Below are positions 40,837-51,952 of a stretch of 64,000 nucleotides of DNA, piece by piece. The stretch is from Sulfurimonas sp. (GTDB lineage: Bacteria; Campylobacterota; Campylobacteria; Campylobacterales; Sulfurimonadaceae). The DNA lies in contig NZ_CP093397.1 of assembly GCF_029027585.1 (NCBI RefSeq), positions 248,001 through 312,000 on the forward strand. The letters are read 5' to 3'. Position 1 is the first letter of the stretch, and each line of letters begins with the position of its first letter. The notes beneath the pieces are model-generated. The model saw only the letters and a list, made by a program, of their open reading frames with translations. It was not told where the DNA came from and did not search any database. The position numbers and the translations under genes were made by a program.

Positions 40837-40844
40837 AACTCTTT
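40825..40844. terminator. Bidirectional hairpin between proC and the chemoreceptor gene
   Basis: AAAGAGTT/AACTCTTT, eight perfect pairs around a four-base loop. It overlaps both stop codons, with T-rich sequence on both sides. Confidence 0.55.
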
Positions 40845-42540
40845 AACTTTTGTTTGGTAAGTAACCTATTCTAAATCCACCCCAATGTTTTCCATTGATA
40901 TATATTGGAACAGATAAATCATGCATCGTTTCACCTGTATCTCTTAAATAAGTTTGTAGAAGAAGTCGTTTAGTATGACTTCCACATCTTGAACCTGTTC
41001 TATCATCATAAATTCTTTTACTTCTGTTTCCGATTAAATCTTTATCGTAATTTCCAGTTAGAGGCTGAGCAAATTTATTGTTATGTGTTGGAACATAACC
41101 TTTTATATCTGTTAAAATCGCATAGCCAACAGTTTTATCTAAAAGTATTTTTTCTTGTATTGCAGGTAGATTTGTATCACAAAACTTATCATAAGCAGTT
41201 GAGAACTTTTGAGGGCTAGTATTTTCTATCTGTTTATAATTTTTATCAAACAAACTACTTTCACTTAGCTCTCCTTTGTTGATAGCATTTTCAAATAGTT
41301 TTTCTATCTGAGTAGCAGCTTTTGAACCTAGCTTATAAATATTTTCATGGTATTTATCAAGAGCAAATTCACTAACAGACTCATAAGAACTTTCTGCTGC
41401 ATAAATCAACTCATGCGTAGACTCAGAAATTTTCTTCATCTCAACAGTGCCTTCTTGCAGACCTACACTAAACTCTTTTATAGATGTTGCTATCTCATTT
41501 AAATCAGCATTATTAGATGAAGCATTACTTGCAATTTCATTTATCTTTTCTTCTATGTATTTTGATTGTTCTAAAAATTCATTTATCTGTAAAGCAACCT
41601 CTTCTATTCTACCAACTCCTATACCGATTTGCTCTGAAAGTATTTTTATCTCTTTTGTTACATCTTCTGTATCTGCTTGCATCTGACTTATAGACATATC
41701 AACTTCACGAGTTGCATCTACAGTTTTTTCAGCCAAGTTTCTAACTTCTTCGGCAACAACAGCAAATCCGCGACCATGCTCACCAGCTCGAGCAGCTTCA
41801 ATAGCAGCATTTAATGCTAAAAGGTTTGTTCCTTCTGCAATATCATCAATAACATCCGTAACTCTTTTAATATCAACAGATTTTTTACTTAACTCTGAAA
41901 CTTTCTCCGAAGCACTTAAAACAACTTCATTTATATTTTGCATACTGTCTATAATATCTTTTAAATCTTTTTGACTTTGAATACTTCCTTTCATAGTCTT
42001 AGTTGTGAAAGTTGCAGCTTCTTCGGCATTTTTAGTAACATTTGAAATATTTAACATAACTTTGTTTGTAGTATTTGAGATAATTTCTACTGTTTGAGCT
42101 TGTTCATCTAATTTGCCTGAAAGTTTATCTATTGAGCCTGAGAGGTCTGCTGTATAGATAGAGTTTTTACCAGCATCTACTGATAATATCTCTGCCATAT
42201 TCATAAGTAGGTCTAAAGTTTGATATATTTTATTGTAAAAGGCACGAACAAATACTGTTTTGCCTTCTAGTCTTACAAATTCTTTTTTATATGCTTTTTG
42301 TTTTTCAAAATCTCTTGTATTAAACTTATCTAAAACATCAGCACTTTCTATAATGGGTCGAAACATGAGTATATGAAAACCAGCGACAGTAATAAGTGAA
42401 CCAAAAAATGAAAATATTAAAATTGACGGTAATCCAATACTAAAACCAAAAACAAGAGTCATAGCATATGCAACTCCGGACATAATAACAGTAGGTCCTA
42501 TAATAGCCTTTGCATAAAATGGTACAAGTACAGTTTTCAT
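40843..42540 (-). CDS. Methyl-accepting chemotaxis protein with C-terminal Cache-like domain
   Basis: 565 aa. Two closely spaced N-terminal membrane helices (about 10-32 and 37-58) leave almost no periplasmic loop. The signalling hairpin carries the family tip [20 protein letters not shown] and [14 protein letters not shown] (about 225-265). After the coiled coil, the last about 130 aa form a globular domain with KIYDD-like, [20 protein letters not shown] and [20 protein letters not shown], resembling the end of Cache/PAS sensors. So the putative sensor is cytoplasmic and C-terminal, unlike common chemoreceptors. No CheW-binding defects seen. Ligand unknown. Confidence 0.85.
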   Translation of the reverse strand: MKTVLVPFYAKAIIGPTVIMSGVAYAMTLVFGFSIGLPSILIFSFFGSLITVAGFHILMFRPIIESADVLDKFNTRDFEKQKAYKKEFVRLEGKTVFVRAFYNKIYQTLDLLMNMAEILSVDAGKNSIYTADLSGSIDKLSGKLDEQAQTVEIISNTTNKVMLNISNVTKNAEEAATFTTKTMKGSIQSQKDLKDIIDSMQNINEVVLSASEKVSELSKKSVDIKRVTDVIDDIAEGTNLLALNAAIEAARAGEHGRGFAVVAEEVRNLAEKTVDATREVDMSISQMQADTEDVTKEIKILSEQIGIGVGRIEEVALQINEFLEQSKYIEEKINEIASNASSNNADLNEIATSIKEFSVGLQEGTVEMKKISESTHELIYAAESSYESVSEFALDKYHENIYKLGSKAATQIEKLFENAINKGELSESSLFDKNYKQIENTSPQKFSTAYDKFCDTNLPAIQEKILLDKTVGYAILTDIKGYVPTHNNKFAQPLTGNYDKDLIGNRSKRIYDDRTGSRCGSHTKRLLLQTYLRDTGETMHDLSVPIYINGKHWGGFRIGYLPNKS

Positions 42541-42605
42541 GTATTCTCCTCTATTAGTTGTTATTATATCTATTTTTAATTAAATTACAAGAAAAAATTT
42601 AATTT

Positions 42606-44075
42606 TTACAAGAAGTCTAATATTTCTTTTTCTATTGTATTTTTTTCTACAACATCCTCATGAATTATTGTTTTGCTAAATAATTCTTTAATCATAAAAG
42701 GAATCTCTACCTTTGCTTCTTTTGAGATAGTTTCTAAGGCTACTATATCTTGAGCATTTTTTTCACCCGTTAAAGCACTTGCTATAACAGGAGAAAATTT
42801 TGTCCATTCTGCTGTTGAGTAAATAATAGTATCTATATTTTTACTAGCACATGTTTTGTAAGCTTTAAAACAAGTTGCAGTATGTGGATCCATCAAATAT
42901 CCATCTTTAAAATTATTTTTTATATACTCTTTACCTTCTTCATCACTTGAATAATCAGCCACAAATATTTCTTGAAGTTTTAAAAGTTCTTGAGAAGTCA
43001 ATTTATATACTTTTTTTGTATCTAAATCATGCATTAGCTCTTTTGTTCTTCTGGCTCCATATAAATCAAAAAGTATTCTTTCAACATTTGATGATTTTAA
43101 AATATCCATAGCTGGAGAAGTTGTTAAAATCAACTCTGTTTTACGCATATCATAGATGCCTGTTTGTATCAAGCGTGTTAAAATATTATTTTCATTTGAT
43201 GCTATTATTAATTTTTCAACAGGAAGTCCCATTTTCATAGCATAATAAGCACCCAAGACATTTCCAAAGTTTCCACTTGGCACATTTATATAAGCATTAT
43301 CACCCATTTTTGTCGAACCTTGTCTAACAAGTTCAAGATAATTATGAATATGATAAATGATTTGAAAAATAATTCGTCCAAAATTTACTGAGTTTGCAGC
43401 TGAGAGTGAAATATTTTTTTCTTTTAAGGTTTTCTCAAAACTCTTTGATGATAAAAGATTTTTAAGTGCAGACTGAGCATCATCAAAATTACCTTTTATT
43501 CCTATTACTTTTAAATTAGGCGCGTCTTCTGTAACCATTTGAAGTCTTTGAACATCAGAAGTTCCATTTGCAGGGTACATACAAACTACTTGAATATTCT
43601 TTTTATTTTTAAAAGTTTCAAGAGCAGCTGGTCCTGTATCACCACTCGTTGCTACTAAGATAAGATAATTTTCATCTCTTTTTTGAGCAATACTAGACAA
43701 AATATGCCCAAAAGGTTGAAGTGCCATATCTTTAAAAGCACGAGTAGGACCATGGTATAACTCACTTACAAATAAATTCTCTTTTATTTTTATAACAGGA
43801 ACAGGGTTTTTAGAATCATCAAAATTATCATAAAGAGATAATGCTTCATCAACTACACTTTTTTCAATATCTATCTCAAATCTACTTAACATATCAGATG
43901 CTAATTCTTTATATGATGAGTTTAGATGCTTATTTAAAAAGCCTATACCAAGTTTTGGTAAATTTTGCGGTATATATAAACCACCAAAAGAAGCTATTGG
44001 GCTTAAAATTGCTTGTGAAAATGTTACACTTTGAGGTCTGTTTTCATCGCATCCGCGAGTCTGAATAAATTTCAT
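42606..44075 (-). CDS. thrC: Threonine synthase
   Basis: PLP enzyme that converts O-phosphohomoserine to threonine. 489 aa, the long (type II) form. N-terminal MKFIQTRGCDENRPQSVTFS, PLP lysine in GPTRAFKDMALQPFG, and the phosphate-binding ATSGDTGPAAL are visible, plus NFGRIIFQIIYHI. Single gene; the next minus-strand gene upstream begins 35 bp away. Confidence 0.95.
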   Translation of the reverse strand: MKFIQTRGCDENRPQSVTFSQAILSPIASFGGLYIPQNLPKLGIGFLNKHLNSSYKELASDMLSRFEIDIEKSVVDEALSLYDNFDDSKNPVPVIKIKENLFVSELYHGPTRAFKDMALQPFGHILSSIAQKRDENYLILVATSGDTGPAALETFKNKKNIQVVCMYPANGTSDVQRLQMVTEDAPNLKVIGIKGNFDDAQSALKNLLSSKSFEKTLKEKNISLSAANSVNFGRIIFQIIYHIHNYLELVRQGSTKMGDNAYINVPSGNFGNVLGAYYAMKMGLPVEKLIIASNENNILTRLIQTGIYDMRKTELILTTSPAMDILKSSNVERILFDLYGARRTKELMHDLDTKKVYKLTSQELLKLQEIFVADYSSDEEGKEYIKNNFKDGYLMDPHTATCFKAYKTCASKNIDTIIYSTAEWTKFSPVIASALTGEKNAQDIVALETISKEAKVEIPFMIKELFSKTIIHEDVVEKNTIEKEILDFL

Positions 44076-44110
44076 TTTTTTTTCTCTATTTGATTTTTAT
44101 AAAATTATAT

Positions 44111-44488
44111 CTAATCGTCCTCGTCATCATACTTAAGAAACATTATAAGTATTCCTATTAACATAATAGTTGCTACTATCTCATAACCAATTATCCAGAC
44201 TATAAAAAATGCTGCCATATTAAGTAACTTAAAGTTTGCAAAATCAGCACCAGCAATAGTTAAAAAAAGAAAAACTGCCCCTGTAACATAGGGTATTAGC
44301 ACAAAATATACAGTATATAAGATAGGTTCCCAACCATTTGGGATATAAAGATAATCTTTAAAATTCACCTCTTGCTTGGCAAAACTTTGAGCTTTTTTCT
44401 TCTTTTTAATCTTCTTTTTTTTATCTGAACGAAGGATTTGGTTGTAGTAAACCATATTATGTTCTTCTCTATCAAATTCCATAAACAT
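44111..44488 (-). CDS. Unknown membrane protein
   Basis: 125 aa. A very Lys-rich N-terminal part (KKKKIKKKKKAQ) precedes two or three hydrophobic segments (about residues 56-80, 86-120) and an acidic tail (KYDDEDD). The first ATG at 44488 could be replaced by one at 44455 (MVYYNQIL). No family recognised. Lies between thrC and the envC-like gene on the same strand. Confidence 0.55.
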   Translation of the reverse strand: MFMEFDREEHNMVYYNQILRSDKKKKIKKKKKAQSFAKQEVNFKDYLYIPNGWEPILYTVYFVLIPYVTGAVFLFLTIAGADFANFKLLNMAAFFIVWIIGYEIVATIMLIGILIMFLKYDDEDD

Positions 44489-44564
44489 ATCCCCTTCACT
44501 AAATTATTTCTACAATAATAACAAAAAAATAATTAAAGTGTATTTAATTTGTTATTTTATATTT

Positions 44565-45788
44565 TTATTTAAAAAGTCTGATAGGATTAATATGAAAAGA
44601 TTTTTGTGTAACTTCAAAAATCAACTCTTCACTAACACGACCAATAGTATAGCCTTTTTTAATCTTTTTACCTTTTTTTATATTTGGTGAAATTTGGGAA
44701 AGGTTTGCATAAATTGTGTGTAAACCATTTTTGTGCTCAATAATAACTATATTGTTTAACACAGATGTTTTATCAGCATATATAACTTTTCCATTAAATA
44801 CTGTTTTAACTTTTGTATTTTTTTTACTTGGTTTTAACGATATTGATTCATTAAATACTTTTATACCATATATTGGATCAGTATAAGTTCCATATCTTTT
44901 AGTTATTTTATATGGAGAAAAAGGTGCTATGGTTTTGTTCCCATAATATTTTTTTGTTTTTATTTTTTGATAACTACTGCCATGTTTTTTAACAGTTGGA
45001 AGGTTGTTATTTGATAATATTCGCTTAGATTCAAAAGCTTTTTTTCTATCTTTTTCTTCTCTAGCCTTTTTGATTTCATCTACTTTAATGATATTTAATT
45101 TTGCTAATGTTTTCTTTAGTAAATCTTGTTTATTTAGAAGTTTTTTCAACTCTTTTTTATATGATGATTTTGAAATCCTAAGCTTTTTTAATGACTTTTT
45201 ATTCTTTTTCTGAATGGATAATAATCTTTTCCTTTTTGTATCAATACTAGCTATTGCTACCTCTAAAGAACTTGCATGAATATTTAAAGTATCTATATTT
45301 TTTGAGTTTGTATAAAACTTTTTATTTAAAAGTTTTACCTTTTTCTTAGAGTTTTTGAGCATAACTTTTAAAACTTCAAACTCTATTAACGACTCTTTAG
45401 AAGCACTTACTTCTTCTTCAAGTATAACAGATAAAGAAACACTCTGAGCGATGGTAAACAAAAGTTTTTCTTCTAGTTTTCCTTGAGAAGTTTTTAAATT
45501 TGTTTGAGCTTTTTTCATAGTTTTTAGCTCTTTTGTATTTACCTTATAACTACTCTCTTTTTCTTTTAACTCTTTTTTTAGAGCATCTAAATCTCTTTGT
45601 TGTCTTAATATTTCTCTTTTTTGTTTTAAAATAGCCTTTGCAGTTTTTGCCATTTTATTGTTAATAATAGAGTAGTTTTTAGAAAAAGAGCTAAGTTTGG
45701 TATTTGTTTTTTTTATATTTGCATCTATACTTGTATTTGAAAACAAGAACAATGGTAATAATGTAAAAATGATTAATAAACGAATCAT
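44565..45788 (-). CDS. EnvC-like murein hydrolase activator (degenerate LytM)
   Basis: 407 aa with a signal peptide (LLIIFTLLPLFLFSNT), a long coiled coil (about residues 25-250) and a C-terminal LytM/M23 domain (about 290-407). The zinc ligands are lost: YANL in place of YAHL and ELIFEV in place of HLHFEV. This matches EnvC, which activates amidases rather than cutting peptidoglycan. It follows ftsX (4-bp overlap) and ftsE, the known EnvC control complex, which strongly supports the name by role. Confidence 0.8.
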   Translation of the reverse strand: MIRLLIIFTLLPLFLFSNTSIDANIKKTNTKLSSFSKNYSIINNKMAKTAKAILKQKREILRQQRDLDALKKELKEKESSYKVNTKELKTMKKAQTNLKTSQGKLEEKLLFTIAQSVSLSVILEEEVSASKESLIEFEVLKVMLKNSKKKVKLLNKKFYTNSKNIDTLNIHASSLEVAIASIDTKRKRLLSIQKKNKKSLKKLRISKSSYKKELKKLLNKQDLLKKTLAKLNIIKVDEIKKAREEKDRKKAFESKRILSNNNLPTVKKHGSSYQKIKTKKYYGNKTIAPFSPYKITKRYGTYTDPIYGIKVFNESISLKPSKKNTKVKTVFNGKVIYADKTSVLNNIVIIEHKNGLHTIYANLSQISPNIKKGKKIKKGYTIGRVSEELIFEVTQKSFHINPIRLFK

Positions 45789-46597
45789 ACCTCTTCTTTA
45801 TGACCTAAAACTATAAGTGAAGCTAAAATAACAGAAAGCGTAATAGCAGATGCAAATAATAAAGCACCGTCATTAACTATGTCAAATACAACTACATTAA
45901 TACCTATATTTAAAAAGTGCTCCTTTACTAGTGAAAGAGAGGATATATAGGTAAAAAGTCCAAATGATAAAACACTTGCTATTATGGCATCTACGATAGC
46001 TAAACGAAACAAAACAGCAGAACGAAGCCATACAGGAGCACCAAACAGTCGCATAATACTCATTCGTTCACTATGTTTAAACTGCCAAATACGAAGCTCT
46101 TTAAAAATAAGAAGTGAAGTAACTATGAAAACAACAACTGAAAACAAAAACACAACATTTTTAAAAAGTAACAAAAGTTTATATGTTGTATCATGACTAT
46201 GAGAGAAATCTTCAACCTTAGTTATATTTTTATTTTTATACAAATCTTTTTTTAGTTTTTGAATCTGTTTTGGATCAGGGTACTGAGATAAATTTAATTT
46301 ATAAAATTTTGGAAGAGTTAACTTTAAAAGTTTTATATTTTTTTCATTCATGCCTGTGTTTAATCTTTTTATAACATTATCAGCAGATATTTTTTTACTA
46401 CTTGAAATCATATTGTTTATACTTAAAATTGTCTTTGCATCTAGGTTTTTTTGACTGACAATTATTACAGAGTACTTATTTGCTAAATTTACTTTATACG
46501 CTTCTATTGACCTATCAACAACTATAAATATTTGCATTGAAAAGAGTATGCTGAGTAATGCTATAACTAAAGAAAGGTGATTTTTAAAGGACTTCAT
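45785..46597 (-). CDS. ftsX: Cell-division protein FtsX
   Basis: About 270 aa. One membrane helix near the N-terminus, a periplasmic domain (about 45-150) and three C-terminal helices, the FtsX topology. The start is ATG 46597 ([10 protein letters not shown]), 6 nt after GGGAG; the 46609 ATG has no such site. It overlaps the end of ftsE by 14 bp. Its partner EnvC is the next gene. Non-enzymatic permease that passes ATPase signals to the periplasm. Confidence 0.85.
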   Translation of the reverse strand: MKSFKNHLSLVIALLSILFSMQIFIVVDRSIEAYKVNLANKYSVIIVSQKNLDAKTILSINNMISSSKKISADNVIKRLNTGMNEKNIKLLKLTLPKFYKLNLSQYPDPKQIQKLKKDLYKNKNITKVEDFSHSHDTTYKLLLLFKNVVFLFSVVVFIVTSLLIFKELRIWQFKHSERMSIMRLFGAPVWLRSAVLFRLAIVDAIIASVLSFGLFTYISSLSLVKEHFLNIGINVVVFDIVNDGALLFASAITLSVILASLIVLGHKEEV

Positions 46598-47255
46598 TAA
46601 TACTCCCATATTCTATATGATAATGCTTATAGTCAATATTCATAGTTGGAGGTATATGGTGAGTAACCACAATAACAGTAGTTTTTAATTGCTCATTTGC
46701 ACCTTCTAAAAGATTCCAAATAAGCTGTGATGAATAATCATCAAGATTACCTGTTGGCTCATCCGCAAGTATTAAGATAGGGTTATGTGCTAAAGCTCTC
46801 GCCATTGCTACTCTTTGTTGTTCTCCACCACTAAGTTCTAATGGATATTTTCCAGCTTGATGCTTAAGCCTAACATGCTTTAAAAGAGAATCTACTTGAT
46901 TTTGTGTAACATCTTTTTCATAACCATTTATCAGTAGAGGCAACATTATATTTTTCTCAATAGTCCACTCTTTTACAAGCTTATAATCTTGAAAAACTAT
47001 ACCAATATGTTTTCTTAAAAAGTTTAGTTTTGAACTACTAACTCCACTAAGTTCTACTCCACCAACAACAAGACTTCCCTGCATTGGTTTTAAAGCTCCA
47101 TAAAGTGACTTTAGTAGAGTTGATTTTCCACTACCACTAGCACCAGTTATAAAAATAAAAGCACCTGAGTTTATAGATAAATTTGCTTTATTTATAATTG
47201 TTTCATTGTTTGAATATGCAAGTGAAATATTTTGAGCAATTATTACCTTATCCAT
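46584..47255 (-). CDS. ftsE: Cell-division ATP-binding protein FtsE
   Basis: About 223 aa ABC ATPase. Walker [17 protein letters not shown], signature [19 protein letters not shown] and Walker [14 protein letters not shown] are all intact. The start is ATG 47255 ([12 protein letters not shown]) behind GGAG, overlapping the trmB stop. Works with FtsX in septal wall hydrolysis. Confidence 0.9.
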   Translation of the reverse strand: MDKVIIAQNISLAYSNNETIINKANLSINSGAFIFITGASGSGKSTLLKSLYGALKPMQGSLVVGGVELSGVSSSKLNFLRKHIGIVFQDYKLVKEWTIEKNIMLPLLINGYEKDVTQNQVDSLLKHVRLKHQAGKYPLELSGGEQQRVAMARALAHNPILILADEPTGNLDDYSSQLIWNLLEGANEQLKTTVIVVTHHIPPTMNIDYKHYHIEYGSINEVL

Positions 47256-48420
47256 GAAAAACTCCATCTAAAAATTTATGTGCACTTAAGTTACTTTTTG
47301 ATTTTAGAGGAAGGTTTGGATGATAAGAAATTGACGAAGTATCTACTATCACATATAGATGCTCAGGTCTATCAAAACTTCCCATAGATATGCGTAACAT
47401 AACTCCATCTACAAGTTCATAAACTCTCTCAAAGTGAATAAATCCACCTTCAAATTTTTTAGTTACTCCATGTAATTCAATCAACTCTAAAAAAGTAAGT
47501 TTAGGTTTGTCAAAATCAAAAGTTCCATCTATACTTAAAGTTGGAGAATTTTCTTCATTTATCATAGTTACATCATAAATATTTTTCTCCATTTTTTTCC
47601 ATCTATCTTCATACTTTGAACTTATAGCAATATCTTTATTTTTATTTATATGTAGTACTGTTTTGTTGAAATTTATAAAGGTTTCGTATGAGTAAGCATA
47701 ATAATTTTCACTATCGGTTCTTAGTTCTAGTTTTCCTTCAACTTTTAAAATCCTTCTTGATTCTTTTATGAAAGAAGTTGAAATAACTCTACGATGTGGT
47801 TTTTTGTCCCAAGGAACAGGAAAGTGTACATAAATCTTTGAAACAAGATTAGATGGGACTAACTCCATAAAAAGTCTTGCATCATAATCAAGTAAGAGTA
47901 AGTTATCTAACTTTTGGATACTAATCTGTTTTAAAACTTGTTCTATGGAAGCCCTATGAATCTCAATACCTACAAATAAAATCTCTGGATTTTCTTTAGC
48001 TTGATGAAGAAGATGTCGACCTGAGCCAAAACCAACTTCTATCCTTATCTCAGATACATTAGGAAAGTTATCAACAAAATAACTTATCGGTTTTAAAGCA
48101 GTTGATTGTACAAGATGTTCATTTTTTTCTTTTTGTGGAACATTTGAAGATATGATATTTAACTTTGCTAAACTTGCATAAGCTAAGAGTGCCTTATGCA
48201 CGCTATGTATAGATGCTGGTCTTGTTAATTTATCTGATTTTAGTAGATTTTTATTTTCTTCTTGTTTTACAAGTAAGAAAAAATCATCTCCCTCAACACT
48301 AACACTGATAAGAATTTCATCTTTGTGTTTAGCGTTCTTTGCCATGAAGTTAAATGAAATATCTTCATGGCTTTGAGGGAAGTCAATCTCTTTAAACTCT
48401 GCTATATGTAAGTGTGGCAT
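47248..48420 (-). CDS. trmB: tRNA (guanine-N7-)-methyltransferase, long form
   Basis: Methylates N7 of G46 in tRNA with SAM. 390 aa, much longer than the about 230-aa standard, with about 125 extra N-terminal residues as found in Campylobacterota. The SAM motif is [18 protein letters not shown], the catalytic region is [16 protein letters not shown]. Overlaps ftsE by 8 bp and follows the FN3 lipoprotein gene by 10 bp, so all are likely co-transcribed. Confidence 0.9.
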   Translation of the reverse strand: MPHLHIAEFKEIDFPQSHEDISFNFMAKNAKHKDEILISVSVEGDDFFLLVKQEENKNLLKSDKLTRPASIHSVHKALLAYASLAKLNIISSNVPQKEKNEHLVQSTALKPISYFVDNFPNVSEIRIEVGFGSGRHLLHQAKENPEILFVGIEIHRASIEQVLKQISIQKLDNLLLLDYDARLFMELVPSNLVSKIYVHFPVPWDKKPHRRVISTSFIKESRRILKVEGKLELRTDSENYYAYSYETFINFNKTVLHINKNKDIAISSKYEDRWKKMEKNIYDVTMINEENSPTLSIDGTFDFDKPKLTFLELIELHGVTKKFEGGFIHFERVYELVDGVMLRISMGSFDRPEHLYVIVDTSSISYHPNLPLKSKSNLSAHKFLDGVFHG

Positions 48421-48430
48421 TTTTCCCCGT

Positions 48431-49777
48431 TTAACTAAAATCTTTATTTGGTACGATTAACTCTTTATCTTTGATTTTAGAGTTTTCTTTTTGCTCTACT
48501 TTTTCTTTTTTTCTATTGTCTTGTATAGTATTTGGTGTTTTTAAAATTATCTCAATACTTGGTTCTGATTTTATCAAAAACTCATCAACTGAGAAAACTT
48601 GATAATAGTAACTAACATTTGGACCAATTTCACCATCTACAAATTTGTTGCCTTTTATATCAACAAACTCTTCCTCTTTTGCATCAAACCAACCAGCTTT
48701 AGCCTTTTTTATTACTATAAAACTTTTTACTCTTGAATCTTTTAATCTCCATTTAATTTGGATTTTATTATTAACTAATGTTGCTTCTAAAAGAGAAGGT
48801 GTCGTCGGCTTTGAGAGTGTAATCCCTTGAATAGAAAGTTTATCATGAATACTTTCTAAGTCATTTTTCTCAACTGCACTAACTCTATAAAAAAATTCTT
48901 TTCCATCTTCTTCAACCGCATCTATAAATGTGTTATTGTAAAGTTTTGCTATTAGTTCATAAGAACCGTCTGATTCCTCAGATTTGTATAAATAATAACG
49001 AGCAAAATCTTCAGTTGTTGATTTCTCCCAATCGATTTGTATCTTTTTTGGTAAGTTTGTAGTAGTTATGATATTTTTTATGCTTATCGGTAATGCTTTT
49101 GTAACTACTTGAACTATCTCACTAGGAGATGAAATGATATCATCATAAGTTACAACACGAACTCTATATTTATACACAAAATCATCTTTTAGTTCTTTAT
49201 CTATAAACTCTGCATTTAACCTACCCTCTATCGTAGCTATATTTCCCCATTTTTCATCTTCTAAAGTTCTTCTTTGAATGATATAAGATTTAACTTTTTG
49301 ATTTGTATGAGGTCGCCAAATAATTTTTGCAGTTCTTGGCATGTTTTGAACGCTTTTTATCCATGAAACAGACTGTAAAACTGGTAAAGAATTAAGAATT
49401 TTTGCCTCACTCATTCTAGATTCAGCTTCTTTTGAAAAAGTTTTAAAACTATAAGTATATGCTGAATCTGGCTTAATATTTTTATCTAAAAAGTGTGTTG
49501 TAAAACGATTATCAATTGTTTTATAATGATTAAGCTCTCCAGCATCTTCACCCATACTTTGCTTGAAAATATAGATGCCTTTTACTCTTTCATCTTTAAT
49601 AGCCTTCCATTCAAATGCTATTGCATTCATATCTACAAAAGTTCCTCTTTGTGTTAATTCTATAACAGGAAGTGTTGCATCTATTTTAAACTCAGATGCT
49701 GGTTTTGGTGATGAACCACAACCACTAAGTATTAGCAGAAAAACTGCTGATGATGTTATCAGTGTCCATAACTTCAT
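48431..49777 (-). CDS. FN3-domain lipoprotein
   Basis: 448 aa. Lipobox [11 protein letters not shown] puts the lipidated Cys at about residue 20. Four fibronectin type III-like domains follow (about 35-130, 130-225, 230-320, 325-415), e.g. [32 protein letters not shown] and [12 protein letters not shown] Lys/Glu-rich tail ends it. The start overlaps the pseudouridine synthase gene by 53 bp. Surface or periplasmic role; conserved next to trmB in relatives as far as I recall, function unknown. Confidence 0.75.
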   Translation of the reverse strand: MKLWTLITSSAVFLLILSGCGSSPKPASEFKIDATLPVIELTQRGTFVDMNAIAFEWKAIKDERVKGIYIFKQSMGEDAGELNHYKTIDNRFTTHFLDKNIKPDSAYTYSFKTFSKEAESRMSEAKILNSLPVLQSVSWIKSVQNMPRTAKIIWRPHTNQKVKSYIIQRRTLEDEKWGNIATIEGRLNAEFIDKELKDDFVYKYRVRVVTYDDIISSPSEIVQVVTKALPISIKNIITTTNLPKKIQIDWEKSTTEDFARYYLYKSEESDGSYELIAKLYNNTFIDAVEEDGKEFFYRVSAVEKNDLESIHDKLSIQGITLSKPTTPSLLEATLVNNKIQIKWRLKDSRVKSFIVIKKAKAGWFDAKEEEFVDIKGNKFVDGEIGPNVSYYYQVFSVDEFLIKSEPSIEIILKTPNTIQDNRKKEKVEQKENSKIKDKELIVPNKDFS

Positions 49778-50702
49778 TTATTTGCTCCATATCAAATTTT
49801 TTATCTATATAAGTTTTCATCACATCATCTAATGGTGCGACAAAAGATACTTTTTCTTTACTAGTTGGATGATAAAAATATATCATATAAGCGTGAAGCA
49901 AAATTCGTTCCGATTTCTCTATTTTAGGGCTTAAAGCGTAAATATGGTCACCAATAATATGACGATTTAAACTCTCTAGATGCACACGAATCTGATGCGT
50001 ACGACCTGTAAAAAGTTTACACGCGATAAACTGATATTTTTCATCATTTGAGAGAGATAAAACTTTAAATGTTGTTTTTGCATATTTTGATTTAGAACCT
50101 TGAGCACATGCCATTTTTAGTCTGTTATGTGAACTTCTACTTATATTTTGTTCAATAGTAGTAAAATCATCTTTTAAAGGCGGATTTATTACTGCTAAAT
50201 AGTATCTTCCCATACTTTTATCTTGAAGTTGAGATGATAAAAATTCATGTGCTTCATTGTTTTTTGCAACAACCATCGTTCCACTTGTACCTTTGTCTAG
50301 TCTGTGAACTATTCCATGACGCTCTTCACCACTAATAGTTGAGAGTCTAATACCTTTATGTTTAAGCCAATCAACTAAAGTTGCTTCTTTTACACTTGGA
50401 GCAGGATGCACCGTAAGACCACTTGGTTTATTGATAACCAAGACATCTTCATCCTCATATAAAATCTCTACATCAAAATCAATATCTAATGCTGGTGTTT
50501 CTTTTGCTTGTGGAAACTCAACTCTTATTTGTTGATCAAGTTTTAACTTAACACCTGGACGAGTCACTTTTTTATCTTCAATAAAGACAGCTCCATTCTT
50601 TACAAGCATCGCTACTTGTGAACGAGTCTGTCCTATTTTTGATGTTAAAAAAGCATCTAACCTTTGTTCATTATCACATATATAATTTTTTATATCACTC
50701 AT
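49725..50702 (-). CDS. rluD: 23S rRNA pseudouridine synthase, RluD type
   Basis: 325 aa. N-terminal S4 domain (RLDAFLTSKIGQTRSQVAML; VKNGAVFIEDKKV) and RluA/RluD catalytic domain with the Asp in GIVHRLDKGTSGTMVVAKN. Also VINKPSGLTVHPAP and LFTGRTHQIRVHL. RluD versus RluC/RluB cannot be fully decided, but the S4 plus this motif set favours RluD. Divergent from rodA. Confidence 0.85.
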   Translation of the reverse strand: MSDIKNYICDNEQRLDAFLTSKIGQTRSQVAMLVKNGAVFIEDKKVTRPGVKLKLDQQIRVEFPQAKETPALDIDFDVEILYEDEDVLVINKPSGLTVHPAPSVKEATLVDWLKHKGIRLSTISGEERHGIVHRLDKGTSGTMVVAKNNEAHEFLSSQLQDKSMGRYYLAVINPPLKDDFTTIEQNISRSSHNRLKMACAQGSKSKYAKTTFKVLSLSNDEKYQFIACKLFTGRTHQIRVHLESLNRHIIGDHIYALSPKIEKSERILLHAYMIYFYHPTSKEKVSFVAPLDDVMKTYIDKKFDMEQINEVMDTDNIISSFSANT

Positions 50703-50715
50703 TACGCCCCTTTTG

Positions 50716-50724
50716 TGCTACAAT
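50716..50724 (+). promoter_or_regulatory. Extended -10 promoter of rodA
   Basis: TGCTACAAT, one mismatch to TGnTATAAT, lies 26 bp before the rodA start in the divergent gap. Confidence 0.5.
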
Positions 50725-50750
50725 TTTAAAAAAATTTGGAGTTATTAACC

Positions 50751-51863
50751 TTGTGGAAATTTGATAAGCGTATTTTAGCACAATTTGATTTTTTTTCTAT
50801 TATCTTAATTATCCCTTTAGTGGTAACTTCAAACTGGCTTATTAGCGAAGCTGTTCCTGTTTTAGCTCAAAAACAAACTGCTTATGTTGGCGTTGCCGCA
50901 ATTACTTTTCTTTTTGTTTTTTTACTCCCTATTCGTAGAATGAATTGGTTGATTCCAATAATATACTGGGCAAATATCGGTCTTTTGTTTGCCGTAGAGT
51001 TTTTTGGACATTCACGACTTGGAGCTCAAAGATGGATTGATATTCCTTTTATCAATGCAACTATACAACCTTCTGAATTTGTAAAACCTGCTTTAATATT
51101 GATGTTGGCTTATCTTATTCAAAGAAAACCACCACCTGAAAATGGCTATAGAGTAAAAGACTTTTTAACAATTAGTTTTTACATACTTTTACCATTTATT
51201 CTCATAGCTAAAGAACCTGATTTAGGGACAGCTCTTGTTTTACTTCTTCTTGGATATGGAGTTTTATTTTTCATAGGTGTTCATTGGAAAATATGGGCAG
51301 CTATTTTTGTTACTATTTTATTAGCATCTCCACTTGTTTATAAATTTGGTTTACATGAATACCAAAAAGTAAGAATAATAGATTTTTTAAGTGAAAAACC
51401 TTCTTATCATGTACAACAATCCATCATTGCCATAGGTTCTGGAGGTTTAACAGGAAAGTCCAAAGAAGAAGCCACACAAACTCAAATGAAGTTTCTACCT
51501 ATCGCTACAAGTGATTTTATCTTTGCTTTTTTAGTTGAAAGAAGTGGTTTTTTAGGAGCTTTAGCAATTATTTTAGTTTATGTTACACTCATTTTGCATC
51601 TAATGAGTTTAAGCATCTACAATACTGATTATTACATAAAAGTAGTCACTATCTCCATCTCTTTTATGATTTTTATCTATATGGGTGTAAATATTTCTAT
51701 GACTATTGGATATGCACCAGTTGTTGGCGTTCCGCTACCCATGTTTAGTTATGGAGGAAGTAGTTTTTTAAACTTTATGATTCTTTTTGCGATTATGCAA
51801 AATCTGATTACATTTAGATATAAAGATATGTATGATGTTAGAGGAACTAAGAGTTTTATGTAA
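50751..51863 (+). CDS. rodA: Rod-shape peptidoglycan glycosyltransferase RodA
   Basis: SEDS-family membrane glycosyltransferase for cell elongation, about 370 aa, about ten helices. Start taken as TTG 50751 (reads M-W-K-F-D-K-R) because GGAG lies 9 nt before it. Family marks: GAQRWIDIPFINATIQPSEF, AKEPDLGTALVLLL (catalytic Asp region), GIxxxLP-like GVPLPMFSYGGSS near the end. The FtsW/RodA signature FSYGGSS is intact. RodA rather than FtsW is chosen from the length and the RWID-PxINxxxQPSE pattern; fairly sure. Confidence 0.85.
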   Translation: MWKFDKRILAQFDFFSIILIIPLVVTSNWLISEAVPVLAQKQTAYVGVAAITFLFVFLLPIRRMNWLIPIIYWANIGLLFAVEFFGHSRLGAQRWIDIPFINATIQPSEFVKPALILMLAYLIQRKPPPENGYRVKDFLTISFYILLPFILIAKEPDLGTALVLLLLGYGVLFFIGVHWKIWAAIFVTILLASPLVYKFGLHEYQKVRIIDFLSEKPSYHVQQSIIAIGSGGLTGKSKEEATQTQMKFLPIATSDFIFAFLVERSGFLGALAIILVYVTLILHLMSLSIYNTDYYIKVVTISISFMIFIYMGVNISMTIGYAPVVGVPLPMFSYGGSSFLNFMILFAIMQNLITFRYKDMYDVRGTKSFM

Positions 51864-51879
51864 AAAAGAAAGATTGATG

Positions 51880-51952
51880 TTGTGCTGAAGTTTTTAGCGA
51901 AGTGTACTTTAAGTACATGAGCTAAACACTGAAGTGCAAATAAACAAAAAAA
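51880..51952 (-). repeat. Hairpin spacer next to tRNA-Asp, copy 1
   Basis: About 73 bp, nearly identical to 52428-52501. It contains the palindrome GTACTT-T-AAGTAC inside a larger imperfect inverted repeat (GTGCTGAAG.../...CTGAAGTGC). It follows each tRNA-Asp 3' end and may act as a terminator or processing signal. Confidence 0.75.
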
